Shown piece by piece: positions 1 through 9,106 of a stretch of 64,000 nt of DNA. Position numbers and translations under genes: made by a program. The stretch's first letter is position 1. Each line of letters starts with the position of its first letter. The notes beneath the pieces were generated by a model. That model made no database searches, was not told the DNA's origin, and saw only the letters and a list, made by a program, of their open reading frames with translations. Location: NCBI GenBank assembly GCA_009712635.1, contig WASS01000029.1, positions 103,276 to 167,275 of the forward strand. Reading direction: 5' to 3'. Source of the DNA: Hungatella sp. (GTDB lineage: Bacteria; Bacillota; Clostridia; Lachnospirales; Lachnospiraceae).

Positions 1-2
1 TG

Positions 3-242
3 AAAGCCATTCTGGATGAAATTGCAAAGCAGGGACTTGCCAATGTATCCGTAACTCAGACTGGCTGCATCGGATATTGTGCCCAGGAACCGGTGGTCGA
101 AGTTATCTCCAAAGGAATGCCGTCTGTCCTATATGGAAAAGTGGACGAGAACAGAGGACGGGAAATCGTGATTGAGCATATAAAAAATGGCCGCCTCCTC
201 CAAAATGCAATTATTAATAAATCATTTGAAAACGTGGAATAA
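3..242 (+). CDS. Thioredoxin-like [2Fe-2S] ferredoxin, 3' part only
   Basis: The 5' end lies outside the window. The 79 visible codons end at a TAA just before the ribosome-binding site of the next gene. A GCIGYC motif followed by an EPVVEV stretch is typical of the second half of thioredoxin-like [2Fe-2S] ferredoxins (NuoE/HydC fold). In Clostridia such a small ferredoxin often sits between the HydC/histidine-kinase genes and hydB of the bifurcating hydrogenase operon. It probably passes electrons within or to that complex. The missing N-terminus means that I cannot say whether it is a stand-alone ferredoxin or the tail of a larger subunit. Confidence 0.75.
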   Translation, partial: KAILDEIAKQGLANVSVTQTGCIGYCAQEPVVEVISKGMPSVLYGKVDENRGREIVIEHIKNGRLLQNAIINKSFENVE

Positions 243-254
243 GGAGGAGGGCAT

Positions 255-2048
255 ATGAGTAACTTCAGAATGCATTTACTGGTCTGCGGAGGTACCGGCT
301 GTACAGCGTCCGATAGCCTTAAGCTGGTGAAGATGTTAAAGGAATCAATAAAGAAACACGAAATAACCAATGAAGTGGAAGTGGTTGTTACCGGATGCTT
401 TGGATTTTGTGAGAAAGGTCCCATCTTAAAAGTTTATCCGGATAATGTGTTTTATATCACGGTAAAGCCGGAGGATGCAGAGGAAATCATTACGGAGCAT
501 GTGATAAAAGGCCGTAAGGTGGAACGTCTTCTGTATGTGGAGCCAAATACTAAAAAACGACTGGAAGGACAAAAATCCATTCCCTTCTATAAAAAGCAAA
601 TCCGGATCGCACTTAGGAATTGTGGTTTTATTAACCCGGAAGATATAAATGAATACATTGCGGCAGATGGGTATCAGGCATTGGCAAAATGCTTAACGGA
701 AATGAGCCCCGATGAAGTAATCGATACAGTCGTTCAGTCAGGTCTCAGAGGAAGAGGCGGCGGCGGTTACCCCACCGGTCTCAAATGGAAATATACAAGG
801 CAGAATCAGTCGGATGAAAAATATATTATATGCAATGCTGATGAAGGAGATCCAGGCGCATTTATGGACCGGTCCATACTAGAAGGAGATCCCCACTCTG
901 TTCTTGAAGCAATGGCAATTGCAGGCTATGCCATAGGAGCCCAGTATGGGTATATTTATATCAGAGCGGAATATCCCCTTGCCATTAACCGTCTGGAAAT
1001 AGCCATTAAGCAGGCAAGGAAACTGGGACTTTTGGGAGAGGATATTTTTTCCACGGGTTTTAATTTTGATATCGGATTACGGTATGGCGCTGGTGCATTT
1101 GTCTGCGGAGAAGAAACTGCTCTCATTCATTCTGTGGAAGGTAAACGAGGGGAGCCCAGTTCAAAACCCCCGTTTCCGGCTCAAAGAGGTGTTTGGGATA
1201 AACCTTCCTGTGTGAATAATGTAGAGACATTTGCCAATATACCTCCAATCTTTTTAAAAGGACCTGCCTGGTTTAAAAGTATCGGTACGGAGAAATCGCC
1301 TGGTACAAAAGTATTTGCGCTGGCCGGAAAAGTAAATAATGTGGGGCTGGTGGAAGTGCCAATGGGCATTACCTTACGTGAGGTAATCTATGATATCGGA
1401 GGAGGAATAAAGAATAACAAAAAGTTTAAAGCAGTGCAGACTGGCGGCCCATCTGGTGGCTGCATCACCAAAGAAAATCTAGATATCCCCATTGACTATG
1501 AGTCCCTGAACAGTATCGGTTCCATGATGGGATCTGGCGGAATGATCGTCATGGATGAGGATAACTGCATGGTGGACATTGCAAAGTTCTACCTTGAGTT
1601 TACCAAGGATGAGTCTTGTGGAAAATGTACGCCCTGCCGGATTGGAAATACAAGAATGCTGGAGATACTGGAAAAGATAACAAAGGGAAATGGGACTGAA
1701 CAGGATTTAAAAGATCTGGTTGAGTTAGGCGATGTGATTAAAGATACATCCCTTTGCGGACTTGGACAAACTTCTCCCAATCCAGTTCTCAGTACCCTGC
1801 ATTATTTTCAGGATGAGTATCTGGCTCATGTAAAGGATAAACACTGTCCTGCTGGAGTTTGTCAGGCACTTTTTTCCTTTCATATTTTACCGGACAAGTG
1901 CGTTGGCTGTACTGCGTGTGCAAGAATCTGTCCGGCCCATTGCATCGAGGGAGAACGTAAGATCGTTCATGTGATTGATCAGTCAAGATGTATCAAATGC
2001 AGTGCATGTTATAACACATGTAAATTTAATGCCATAGAAAAAGGGTAA
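255..2048 (+). CDS. hydB: Electron-bifurcating [FeFe] hydrogenase, NuoF-like subunit B
   Basis: 597 residues. This is the NADH/FMN subunit of the cytoplasmic trimeric hydrogenase, which couples NADH and reduced ferredoxin oxidation to H2 formation. The N-terminal thioredoxin-like [2Fe-2S] domain (about residues 8-95) has CGGTGC and CFGFC. The FMN/NADH domain follows, with the glycine-rich GLRGRGGGGYPTG at 163-175. A [4Fe-4S] site, ESCGKCTPCR, lies at about 453-462. The C-terminal 2x[4Fe-4S] ferredoxin has CVGCTACARICP and CIKCSACYNTC. This order matches HydB of Thermotoga-type enzymes. The ATG follows AAGGAGGAGG. The stop is 14 nt before hydA, so the two genes are co-transcribed. Confidence 0.93.
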   Translation: MSNFRMHLLVCGGTGCTASDSLKLVKMLKESIKKHEITNEVEVVVTGCFGFCEKGPILKVYPDNVFYITVKPEDAEEIITEHVIKGRKVERLLYVEPNTKKRLEGQKSIPFYKKQIRIALRNCGFINPEDINEYIAADGYQALAKCLTEMSPDEVIDTVVQSGLRGRGGGGYPTGLKWKYTRQNQSDEKYIICNADEGDPGAFMDRSILEGDPHSVLEAMAIAGYAIGAQYGYIYIRAEYPLAINRLEIAIKQARKLGLLGEDIFSTGFNFDIGLRYGAGAFVCGEETALIHSVEGKRGEPSSKPPFPAQRGVWDKPSCVNNVETFANIPPIFLKGPAWFKSIGTEKSPGTKVFALAGKVNNVGLVEVPMGITLREVIYDIGGGIKNNKKFKAVQTGGPSGGCITKENLDIPIDYESLNSIGSMMGSGGMIVMDEDNCMVDIAKFYLEFTKDESCGKCTPCRIGNTRMLEILEKITKGNGTEQDLKDLVELGDVIKDTSLCGLGQTSPNPVLSTLHYFQDEYLAHVKDKHCPAGVCQALFSFHILPDKCVGCTACARICPAHCIEGERKIVHVIDQSRCIKCSACYNTCKFNAIEKG

Positions 2049-2062
2049 GGGAGGAGGAACTT

Positions 2063-3805
2063 ATGGGTCTGGTAAATGTTACGATTAATAATCAAACGAT
2101 TGCAGTGGAGGAAGGCACAACGATTCTGGAGGCTGCAAAGAAACTGGATATTCGAATACCCACACTCTGTTACCTTAATCTGGAACATGTAAAAACGGTG
2201 AATGGCTCTGCTTCCTGCCGGGTCTGTGTGGTGGAAATCGAGGGAAGGAGAAATCTCGCCCCCTCCTGTGCGACTCCTGTATCAGAGGGCATGGTGGTAA
2301 GAACAAACACCTTAAGGTGTATTAAAGCCAGAAGACTGGTAGTGGAACTACTATTGTCCAATCATCCCACAGACTGTCTGATCTGTGAAAAGAATCTAAA
2401 CTGTGAATTACAGTCACTGGCAGCAGAACTGGATATACGCCGGATCAAGTTTCATGGTGTGAGGGCAACTCATGAAAAGGATATCTCAAGTAAGGCAATG
2501 ATCCGAAATATGGACAAATGCATTTTATGCAGAAGATGTGAGACCATGTGCAATGAGGTACAGACGGTCCATGTATATTCAGCCGTTAACCGGGGATTTG
2601 ATACGTTTATCGCTCCAGCGCTTAATTTATCTATGGATAAATCCATCTGCACCTTCTGCGGACAGTGCGTTTCCGTATGTCCCACAGCTGCATTAACGGT
2701 TGTAAATGACATCCCCAACGTCTGGGAAGCATTGAATGCAAAAGATAAATTTGTCATCGTTCAGACAGCGCCTGCAGTGCGGGTGGCACTTGGGGAAAAA
2801 TTTGGTGCAGAGCCAGGGACGGTAGTTACGGGAAAAATGGTAGCTGCTCTCAGAATGATGGGATTTGATAAAGTATTCGACACAGACTTTGCAGCAGATC
2901 TTACGATTATGGAAGAAGCAGCGGAATTTATTCACAGGCTGCAGCATGGGGGCAGGCTTCCCATACTAACAAGCTGCTGTCCAGGCTGGGTTAAATTTTT
3001 TGAACATCAGTTCAATGATCTGCTTGATATTCCTTCAACCTGCAAGTCCCCCCATGAGATGTTTGGGGTGATCGCGAAAACTTACTATGCAGAAAAGATG
3101 GGAATTGATCCTAAAAATATTTTTGTGGTTTCCATAATGCCCTGCCTGGCAAAAAAGTATGAAGCTGCCAGACCGGAGCTTATGCATGATGATATGCAGG
3201 ATGTGGATGCAGTATTAACGACAAGAGAACTGGGGGATATGTTAAAAGAGGCCAATATTGACCTGATGAATTTAAAGGATGAAGAATTTGATGAACCACT
3301 GGGAGAATCTACCGGTGCGTCAGTTATATTTGGAACAACCGGCGGTGTCATTGAGGCAGCCTTGCGGACCACATACGAATGGCTTACCAATGAAACTCTT
3401 GAAGAGGTAGAGTTCCATGAGCTCAGGGGCTTCGAGGGAATCAGAGAAGCTGTGGTAAAAATCAACGACCAGGATATCAATATTGCCGTTGCCCATGGTC
3501 TTGGAAATGCAAGAAAGCTTCTGGAAGATATAAGAGCCGGTAAATCCCATTATCATGCGATTGAGATCATGGCTTGTCCTGGAGGCTGTATCGGAGGCGG
3601 AGGTCAGCCTTATCATTTCGGAAACTTTGATGTTCTGAAAAAACGAATGGAAGGAATATACAAAGAAGATAAAAGCAAAAAATATAGAAAATCCCATGAA
3701 AATCCGGCAATTAAAAAGCTCTATGAGGAATATCTGGGTGAACCCAATGGAGAAAAGGCACATGAACTTCTCCATACCTATTATGTGAAACGAGAGAACA
3801 GGTAA
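2063..3805 (+). CDS. hydA: [FeFe] hydrogenase catalytic subunit A
   Basis: 580 residues. This is the H-cluster subunit that reduces protons (or oxidises H2). The domains are an N-terminal [2Fe-2S] plant-type fold with CRVCVVE, a His-Cys [4Fe-4S] region (HPTDCLICEKNLNC), two [4Fe-4S] motifs (CILCRRCETMC and CTFCGQCVSVCP), then the H domain. The three H-cluster signatures are intact: TSCCPGW at 303-309, MPCLAKK from 359, and MACPGGCIGGGGQP from 503. It is shorter than Thermotoga HydA because it lacks the extra C-terminal ferredoxin domain, like other clostridial forms. It starts at an ATG after GGGAGGAGG, 14 nt behind hydB. Confidence 0.95.
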   Translation: MGLVNVTINNQTIAVEEGTTILEAAKKLDIRIPTLCYLNLEHVKTVNGSASCRVCVVEIEGRRNLAPSCATPVSEGMVVRTNTLRCIKARRLVVELLLSNHPTDCLICEKNLNCELQSLAAELDIRRIKFHGVRATHEKDISSKAMIRNMDKCILCRRCETMCNEVQTVHVYSAVNRGFDTFIAPALNLSMDKSICTFCGQCVSVCPTAALTVVNDIPNVWEALNAKDKFVIVQTAPAVRVALGEKFGAEPGTVVTGKMVAALRMMGFDKVFDTDFAADLTIMEEAAEFIHRLQHGGRLPILTSCCPGWVKFFEHQFNDLLDIPSTCKSPHEMFGVIAKTYYAEKMGIDPKNIFVVSIMPCLAKKYEAARPELMHDDMQDVDAVLTTRELGDMLKEANIDLMNLKDEEFDEPLGESTGASVIFGTTGGVIEAALRTTYEWLTNETLEEVEFHELRGFEGIREAVVKINDQDINIAVAHGLGNARKLLEDIRAGKSHYHAIEIMACPGGCIGGGGQPYHFGNFDVLKKRMEGIYKEDKSKKYRKSHENPAIKKLYEEYLGEPNGEKAHELLHTYYVKRENR

Positions 3806-3817
3806 ATCAGTGAATCC

Positions 3818-3849
3818 GTAAGCCACAGACGTAAATGTTTGTGGCTTAC
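3818..3849 (+). terminator. Hairpin behind hydA
   Basis: A perfect 10-bp stem, GTAAGCCACA pairing with TGTGGCTTAC, with a 12-nt loop, lies 13 nt after the hydA stop. The T-run behind it is weak, so it may terminate inefficiently or only protect the mRNA end. Confidence 0.6.
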
Positions 3850-3982
3850 ATACATTAATCAGATGTTAATTTGAACCATAACATTATCAATTTGCATTAA
3901 TTGTCCAATGATTTTGCCGATACTATATAGTAGATGAATTATTTTTTGTTTCCAGAAAAAAGAGGAAAGGAAGTGATGGGTC

Positions 3983-4606
3983 ATGACTAATTTTAATGTT
4001 AGCAGAAGTTCTGGAGTTCAGTACAAATCATTTTCCCCGACATCAAAAGCCAGTGCTCCGGATTGGGAAAGAATACCCCATAAAGGGATGGAACGTCCAT
4101 CAGAAGCTGAGTTTAATGCAAAGATCGATGAATTGGCAAAGGGGCTGGCAGAAGCACGTCTGCAAAATGACAGCATTCAATACGAGAATCTGAGCCTGGA
4201 AGGAGATAAGTTGAGGGCGCAGTATATATCAGCTGTGTCACCAGACAGAAAGAGCATGGTGAAAGATGCTGCAGAAATAATGAAACAGGCAAAGGCAGGA
4301 AGAACAGACCCGGAAGCGTCAATGAATCTAATTGATTACATAAATAAAAAGGACGGTATAGAGGTGGTTCTTTCTGGTTCAGATTTACAACCAGATACAT
4401 TTGAGATAAAGGAAAGTAAGATGGGACAGGCAGTAATGGGGTATGCCTCGGGGAACTGGCATTATGCAAATACACCCCAGGAGCAAGCCATGCAGCAAAC
4501 TTTTCTCTCTCGTCTTAATAAGACCGAGGATCGATATTACAGACAATATGTGAATGGAGATATACAGGAAGTATCAAGTCATAAAAACATAGATTATACC
4601 GTATAG
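3983..4606 (+). CDS. Uncharacterised 207-residue protein
   Basis: I do not recognise this family. The 207-residue protein is hydrophilic, with no signal peptide, membrane segment or cysteine pairs. The first 30 residues are rich in Ser, then come charged, probably helical segments (about residues 40-105). The C-terminal half has several aromatic residues (GNWHYANTP, DRYYRQYV). A GAGGAAAGGAAG ribosome-binding site precedes the ATG. It stands alone, 177 nt behind the hydrogenase operon and hairpin, with its own terminator, and is convergent with the pump-kinase gene. It is accepted as a gene because of its length, good ribosome-binding site and flanking hairpins. No function is proposed. Confidence 0.7.
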   Translation: MTNFNVSRSSGVQYKSFSPTSKASAPDWERIPHKGMERPSEAEFNAKIDELAKGLAEARLQNDSIQYENLSLEGDKLRAQYISAVSPDRKSMVKDAAEIMKQAKAGRTDPEASMNLIDYINKKDGIEVVLSGSDLQPDTFEIKESKMGQAVMGYASGNWHYANTPQEQAMQQTFLSRLNKTEDRYYRQYVNGDIQEVSSHKNIDYTV

Positions 4607-4623
4607 TATCTAACTAAGAAACA

Positions 4624-4654
4624 GGGACTTGCTCATGAGCAAATCCCGTTTTTT
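4624..4654 (+). terminator. Rho-independent terminator between convergent genes
   Basis: GGGACTTGCTC pairs with GAGCAAATCCC (one mismatch) and is followed by GTTTTTT. It lies between two convergent genes and can serve the plus-strand gene. The minus-strand gene ends 5 nt beyond it, so it could also use the stem. Confidence 0.8.
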
Positions 4655-4658
4655 AATA

Positions 4659-7600
4659 TTATATCTTTTTTGTTAATAGAATTACCTTGCCAGTGTCGCC
4701 GTAAACGTAAACCTCATCCCCATCCTCCAGCACGTCGGTAGCATTTCCAATTCCAAGCACTGCAGGAATGTTATATTCTCTGGCAACAATTGCGCTATGG
4801 GACAGAGGACCGCCTGTATCCGAGATAACCGCCGAAGCAAGAACAAACAGGGGAGTCCAGGAAGGATCTGTATAGCGGCAGAGCAGTATGTCACCGGACT
4901 GCATTTTATCAAACTCCTGCTGAGTCAGTATTTTCCGTACCCGGCCCTGGCATCGTCCGCCATTCCCGGAAACACCAGACAGAGTATTCTGGTGACCCGC
5001 TTTTGTGCCAATGGAAAAGCCAGACCAAAGTACTTCATTTTTATGACGGTTGTTTTTTCTCACAGAAATCAATTCTTTAAGATCTGCTATGTTACCCGGT
5101 AATTCATAGACCTCATCTAAGGTGAGATATCGGATATCTTCCGCCTGTTCAAACAACTGGGGGAAACGCTTCGCCAGTTCAAATGCAGCCCTGCGGGCAA
5201 GGCCGTAGCACATTTCTATCATATAAAGGCTTTCTTCCCGATTCACGTGATAGGCTCTTATTTCTTCAATTTTGGTTTTTAACCGGTCTGCTTTCTTTTT
5301 ACTAAACGTAGTTGTGATTTTTGTCATTATGTTTTGAAATTTGACAGGTGAGTCATCGTTTCTGCCGGAGCTTTGCAGCACCTTCAGCATGGAAAACAGG
5401 GAATCCAAATTTTCAAACCAGGATTCGGAGCCAAATGCGCAGTAGCTGCTGCTTGATTTCCAGCCGAATTCATTTAAGAAACTTTGTAGTTTTGCTTTAA
5501 AATCAGGCTGATTCTCCAGAAAATCCTGAATTGCCTGGGGATTGGTTCTGTCCAGTTCCATAAATAACTGTTCCAGCCCTGGGGTGCTTTGAATGTAAGC
5601 GGATAGTTTTTTTAGTTTCAGGTTAAGATCCCACGTTTTATAAGAAAGATTACTCAGCAAATCATATTCGCTCATATTTTTGTCGATTTTTTTCAGGTCA
5701 TGAAGAATTAATTTTGATATCCCCACAGATGGGAAAATGTTGTAACGGAAACGGGTGTAAGCAAGCTCCTTAGACAATTCCATCAGTTCCATGATCTGCC
5801 GGATCAATGCTTTGTCTGGTAATGCAGAAAGATCCGCTCTCTCTTTTGAGAACAATTCCTTCCTTATATTATGGAAAGAATCGTTTGTTCTGGCTGAATT
5901 GATTGAATAGTTATTAAAACTGCTCAGCAGGAACGGAATTTTTAACACCTTAGGTGAGATATGTATTTTTCCCGCAGACAGGGAAAGCAATCCATTATCA
6001 GCCATGGTCAGCTCACTTTCCACGGAAATGCCCAGTTCATGAAATACTTTATTTTTGGCTTCATCCACTATCAGGCATGGTTTCACATCAAGGGGATAGA
6101 GTGGGTTGGGGCAGTGTTCGATCCAGTTGTTTAATACGGCTCGCTGAGATTTTGTAAGCTGGATATCGGTGCTGTTTTTTACGTTCAGCGTGGTGATTGG
6201 CCGTGCCTGCAACAAATATAACCTGTTCTGGGAGATGGCCCATTCCATATCCTGTGGGCACTGAAAGTGCTGCTCTGTTTTTCTTCCCAGTTCAAATATT
6301 TCAATTGCCTGTTTATCCGTTAAACTAAATTCCCTCCGCTGCTGTGAGGATGTTTCTCTTTCTTCGGTTCCTTCTGCACTGTAGCAGACCATAATCTTTT
6401 TATCACCTAATCGTTTCTCAACGATCTGCCTGTGATTTCTGTCGTACACATAGATGTCAGGATTCACTTTCCCGGATACAATGGATTCGCCCAGTCCCCA
6501 TGAGGCATTGAGCATCATCCTGCTTTTCTTTTTACTAATAGGGTCAATTGTAAAAAGGACACCCGATATCTCACTGTTTACCATACGCTGAACCACTACC
6601 GATAACGAAATCTTTCCTGTATCGAAGTTCGTCTGCTTCCGGTAGGCTGTTGCCCGTGATGAGAAGAGTGATGCGAAACATTTTCTGACGGAAAGATAAA
6701 GCTGATCCAGTCCCTCTATGTTAAGATAAGTTTCCTGCTGTCCGGCAAAGCTTGCTTCCGGCAGGTCCTCTGCTGTTGCAGAGGAACGTACGGCAACTTT
6801 TGAATTGGCCCCCAAAGCATGATAGTAGTCTGCAATTTCATCCTCCAGTTCCTTCCAAAGCTGACCTTTTGCAACTTCCTCACTGGTAAGGGTGTCACCT
6901 GATGAGGCAGAATTAAATCCATTGCGTTTCATATACTCATCAAAAGCATGGCTGGTAATGCTGAACCCCTCAGGAACTGGAAAACCAGCGTTAAACAGCT
7001 CACCCAGATTTGCACCTTTACCGCCAGCAGCTAAGATGTCTTCCTTTCTTATTTCACTGAATTTCATAACATATTTCATAGTTAAGACCTCCTCTTTTTT
7101 TAACGTCTTGGCGGGGTTATATTTAAATGCCAGAAGAATGGATGCAGTACCTGACAGGGCAATAATGGTGATTCCTGTTATAAAATAATTTTCAGGAAAA
7201 TGAAGTGTAAATTGAAATAATATGGCTCCCAGGCTTCCGCCTAAATTGCGTATGAGATGAGCCATACTGTTAACCCCTGCAGCATGGTGAACCGTTCTGG
7301 TTGCCGCATATCCTAAAAGTGCAGACATCAGAATACCGGAACCAAGTCCAAGAGCTGTAAGGGCAATAACAATAAATGATTTCATTAAAAGACTTCCTGC
7401 AAGGCAGGTGATCCAGCCAGCAGCAATCATTTCCCCCTCTTTATGCTTTGCCGCTCCGCCAGCAACGCTGCCAATTCCCATGGCCAAAACAAATACAGTT
7501 AAAAGAGTACCGGACCGGTCAGGATTCATATGAAGGGTAAACTGCATTATGCCAGGGAGATAAGCCAGGCAGATGTTATAGAATGCTCCCAGAAGAAAAA

Positions 7601-8399
7601 TCTGCAGGCAGAGATTGCGGAGCAGGGAATCACTTAAAAATTCCTTTGGAAGTATGGCGCTGTCCTTTTGTGTATCTTTTATTACTACAAGAAAAAACAG
7701 TGCCATGCCTGCAAGAAGCAGAAAATACTGGCTGCGGTAAGCAAACTCAATGCCTAAGGTCAGAAGCAGAATTGCTGCTATCATCATAATGTGTCGCTGA
7801 AGCTTTAAGGGGGATTTAGTAAGCGAATCTGCTTTGGCAGAAATGTTTCGAAATACAAGTAAAAAACTTATAATTTCAATGGGAAGCAAAATAACAAAAA
7901 TAGTCTGCCAGGATGCCAGTTCCGGAAGATATCCACCTGCAAGACTGCCAAGACCATTGGTGATAATCTGCACAACTGCAAACGCAGCAAAGACGGAAGC
8001 ATAGCTGCTTTTTTCAAATTGGTCTCCGATTATGCCATAAGTAGCCGGCACCACAATTCCCGCACCGATTCCCATAATGATTCTTGCCGCGATGAGCTGC
8101 AGCATGGAACTGCTGAAGGGGGCAGTGAGAGTGCCAATTCCGAAAAGCAGGGATCCCACAATAAAATTATTCTTATTACCAAATCGTTCACATAGACTGC
8201 TGGATAACAGGATTACTGAGGAAGATGCCAGAATATAGCTGACATGCACCCATGAATAAAAGGCAGTGGATTGAAATTGTCTGCTGATTGCAGGCAGTGC
8301 ACTGCTGAAGTATGTCTGCATGACAGTTGACGCACCCATACAGAGAAGTAACCCCGTAAGTATGGGAATCTTTTTTGATTGCTTCATTATCACACCCAC
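4659..8399 (-). CDS. MFS efflux pump fused to rifampin-phosphotransferase-like dikinase
   Basis: 1246 residues in one frame. Residues 1-440 form a multidrug MFS transporter (DHA2/EmrB-like; many hydrophobic helices, VHVSYILASSSVILLSSS, ARIIMGIGAGIVVPA). Residues 441-1246 match rifampin phosphotransferase architecture. An ATP-grasp domain comes first (MKFSEIR...GGKGANLGELF; AVRSSATAEDLPEASFAGQQ), then a helical substrate-binding middle (about 760-1145). A C-terminal swivelling domain has the phospho-histidine motif GGPLSHSAIVAREY, His1201. The TIM-barrel PEP-binding domain of PEP synthase is absent, which argues for small-molecule phosphorylation (ATP to AMP + Pi). The joint carries an A7 tract, a GAGGAGG ribosome-binding site and an ATG (Met441), so a free kinase may also be translated. 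It lies 70 nt behind the TetR gene and is divergent from the NRPS cluster: a candidate self-resistance protein. Confidence 0.8.
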   Translation of the reverse strand: MGVIMKQSKKIPILTGLLLCMGASTVMQTYFSSALPAISRQFQSTAFYSWVHVSYILASSSVILLSSSLCERFGNKNNFIVGSLLFGIGTLTAPFSSSMLQLIAARIIMGIGAGIVVPATYGIIGDQFEKSSYASVFAAFAVVQIITNGLGSLAGGYLPELASWQTIFVILLPIEIISFLLVFRNISAKADSLTKSPLKLQRHIMMIAAILLLTLGIEFAYRSQYFLLLAGMALFFLVVIKDTQKDSAILPKEFLSDSLLRNLCLQIFLLGAFYNICLAYLPGIMQFTLHMNPDRSGTLLTVFVLAMGIGSVAGGAAKHKEGEMIAAGWITCLAGSLLMKSFIVIALTALGLGSGILMSALLGYAATRTVHHAAGVNSMAHLIRNLGGSLGAILFQFTLHFPENYFITGITIIALSGTASILLAFKYNPAKTLKKEEVLTMKYVMKFSEIRKEDILAAGGKGANLGELFNAGFPVPEGFSITSHAFDEYMKRNGFNSASSGDTLTSEEVAKGQLWKELEDEIADYYHALGANSKVAVRSSATAEDLPEASFAGQQETYLNIEGLDQLYLSVRKCFASLFSSRATAYRKQTNFDTGKISLSVVVQRMVNSEISGVLFTIDPISKKKSRMMLNASWGLGESIVSGKVNPDIYVYDRNHRQIVEKRLGDKKIMVCYSAEGTEERETSSQQRREFSLTDKQAIEIFELGRKTEQHFQCPQDMEWAISQNRLYLLQARPITTLNVKNSTDIQLTKSQRAVLNNWIEHCPNPLYPLDVKPCLIVDEAKNKVFHELGISVESELTMADNGLLSLSAGKIHISPKVLKIPFLLSSFNNYSINSARTNDSFHNIRKELFSKERADLSALPDKALIRQIMELMELSKELAYTRFRYNIFPSVGISKLILHDLKKIDKNMSEYDLLSNLSYKTWDLNLKLKKLSAYIQSTPGLEQLFMELDRTNPQAIQDFLENQPDFKAKLQSFLNEFGWKSSSSYCAFGSESWFENLDSLFSMLKVLQSSGRNDDSPVKFQNIMTKITTTFSKKKADRLKTKIEEIRAYHVNREESLYMIEMCYGLARRAAFELAKRFPQLFEQAEDIRYLTLDEVYELPGNIADLKELISVRKNNRHKNEVLWSGFSIGTKAGHQNTLSGVSGNGGRCQGRVRKILTQQEFDKMQSGDILLCRYTDPSWTPLFVLASAVISDTGGPLSHSAIVAREYNIPAVLGIGNATDVLEDGDEVYVYGDTGKVILLTKKI
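7077..7101 (-). promoter_or_regulatory. A7 tract with buried ribosome-binding site and start codon at the fusion joint
   Basis: On the minus strand the joint reads TTA AAA AAA GAG GAG GTC TTA ACT ATG. GAGGAGG sits 8 nt before the ATG of Met441, which aligns with the natural start of rifampin phosphotransferases. With one A fewer, the pump frame would end at a TAA two bases before that ATG, an ordinary coupled two-gene layout. The reading frame as given fuses the proteins. Confidence 0.75.
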
Positions 8400-8469
8400 C
8401 CCCTTTTTCTGGATTATAGCACTGTTCTATGAAAATATCAAATAATATTCATAGCTTTAATAAAAAATA

Positions 8470-9045
8470 TCAAATAAGTTCAAGAATTAATTTTTGTATT
8501 TTTTCGTACCAGAAAGAAAAGCCGTTGCCAATCATTTCTTTCTGCATGCATAATACAGCCAGTACAGCAACTGCGGAAGCAATTTCTTCCTCGGAAGCTT
8601 TCAGGAAATACCCCTTATCAGCCCAGATGTGTTTCAGTTTTTTGATAAAGTCCAGATTATCCTGTGATGCGTATGTGTCATTGTTCCAGACCATTGATTC
8701 TAAAAGGCCGCTGTATTCACTGGTGTAAAATTTGTTTGTAGAGGTTTTTTCCAGAAACACATTTGCCAGATCAGAGAAGAACCCCTGGGGTGTCTGATTT
8801 TCCTCATCAATGATAGTCAGAATTTTCTGTCGTATCCTGTTGGTCTCATCCCGCAGGATTTCTTCGTAAAGAGCCTCTTTGTCTTTGTAGAAGGTGTAAA
8901 ATCCTCCCATGGATATCCCGGTCTTTTTGGTAATTTCCTGTATTTTGCAATTTTTAAAGCCTTCCTCCATAAACATGAGAGAAGCGATGTTCTTTATTTT
9001 TTTCTTTAATTCTTCCCGTTCTTCCTCTGTGTAAGGTCGTCCCAT
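8470..9045 (-). CDS. TetR/AcrR-family transcriptional regulator
   Basis: 191 residues. The N-terminal helix-turn-helix spans about residues 10-58 (IQEITKKTGISMGGFYTFYKDKEALYEE), followed by an all-helical ligand domain. The ATG at 9045 (MGRPYTEE) is chosen over one eight codons upstream because AAAGGAGGT lies just before it, inside the longer reading. It is the first gene of a two-gene operon with the pump-kinase fusion. Such TetR proteins usually repress an adjacent efflux gene until a drug or pathway product binds. Here the likely ligand is the NRPS product or an intermediate (inference), since the NRPS operon starts on the other side of the shared intergenic region. Confidence 0.88.
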   Translation of the reverse strand: MGRPYTEEEREELKKKIKNIASLMFMEEGFKNCKIQEITKKTGISMGGFYTFYKDKEALYEEILRDETNRIRQKILTIIDEENQTPQGFFSDLANVFLEKTSTNKFYTSEYSGLLESMVWNNDTYASQDNLDFIKKLKHIWADKGYFLKASEEEIASAVAVLAVLCMQKEMIGNGFSFWYEKIQKLILELI

Positions 9046-9077
9046 AATGATTACCTCCTTTTCCAGCATGTAATTCT

Positions 9078-9106
9078 ATATTAACTTGTCGTCTTAAATT
9101 CGTCAA
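9078..9106 (-). promoter_or_regulatory. Promoter of the tetR/pump-kinase operon
   Basis: On the minus strand TTGACG and TAATAT are separated by exactly 17 nt, 33 nt upstream of the regulator's ATG. The spacer holds GACGA twice, six bases apart, which might belong to an autorepression site. Confidence 0.7.

Noticed and set aside
4659..7079. Kinase half as a central-metabolism PEP synthase
   Set aside because: The C-terminal PEP/pyruvate-binding TIM barrel is missing, and the phospho-His domain is at the very end, as in rifampin phosphotransferases.
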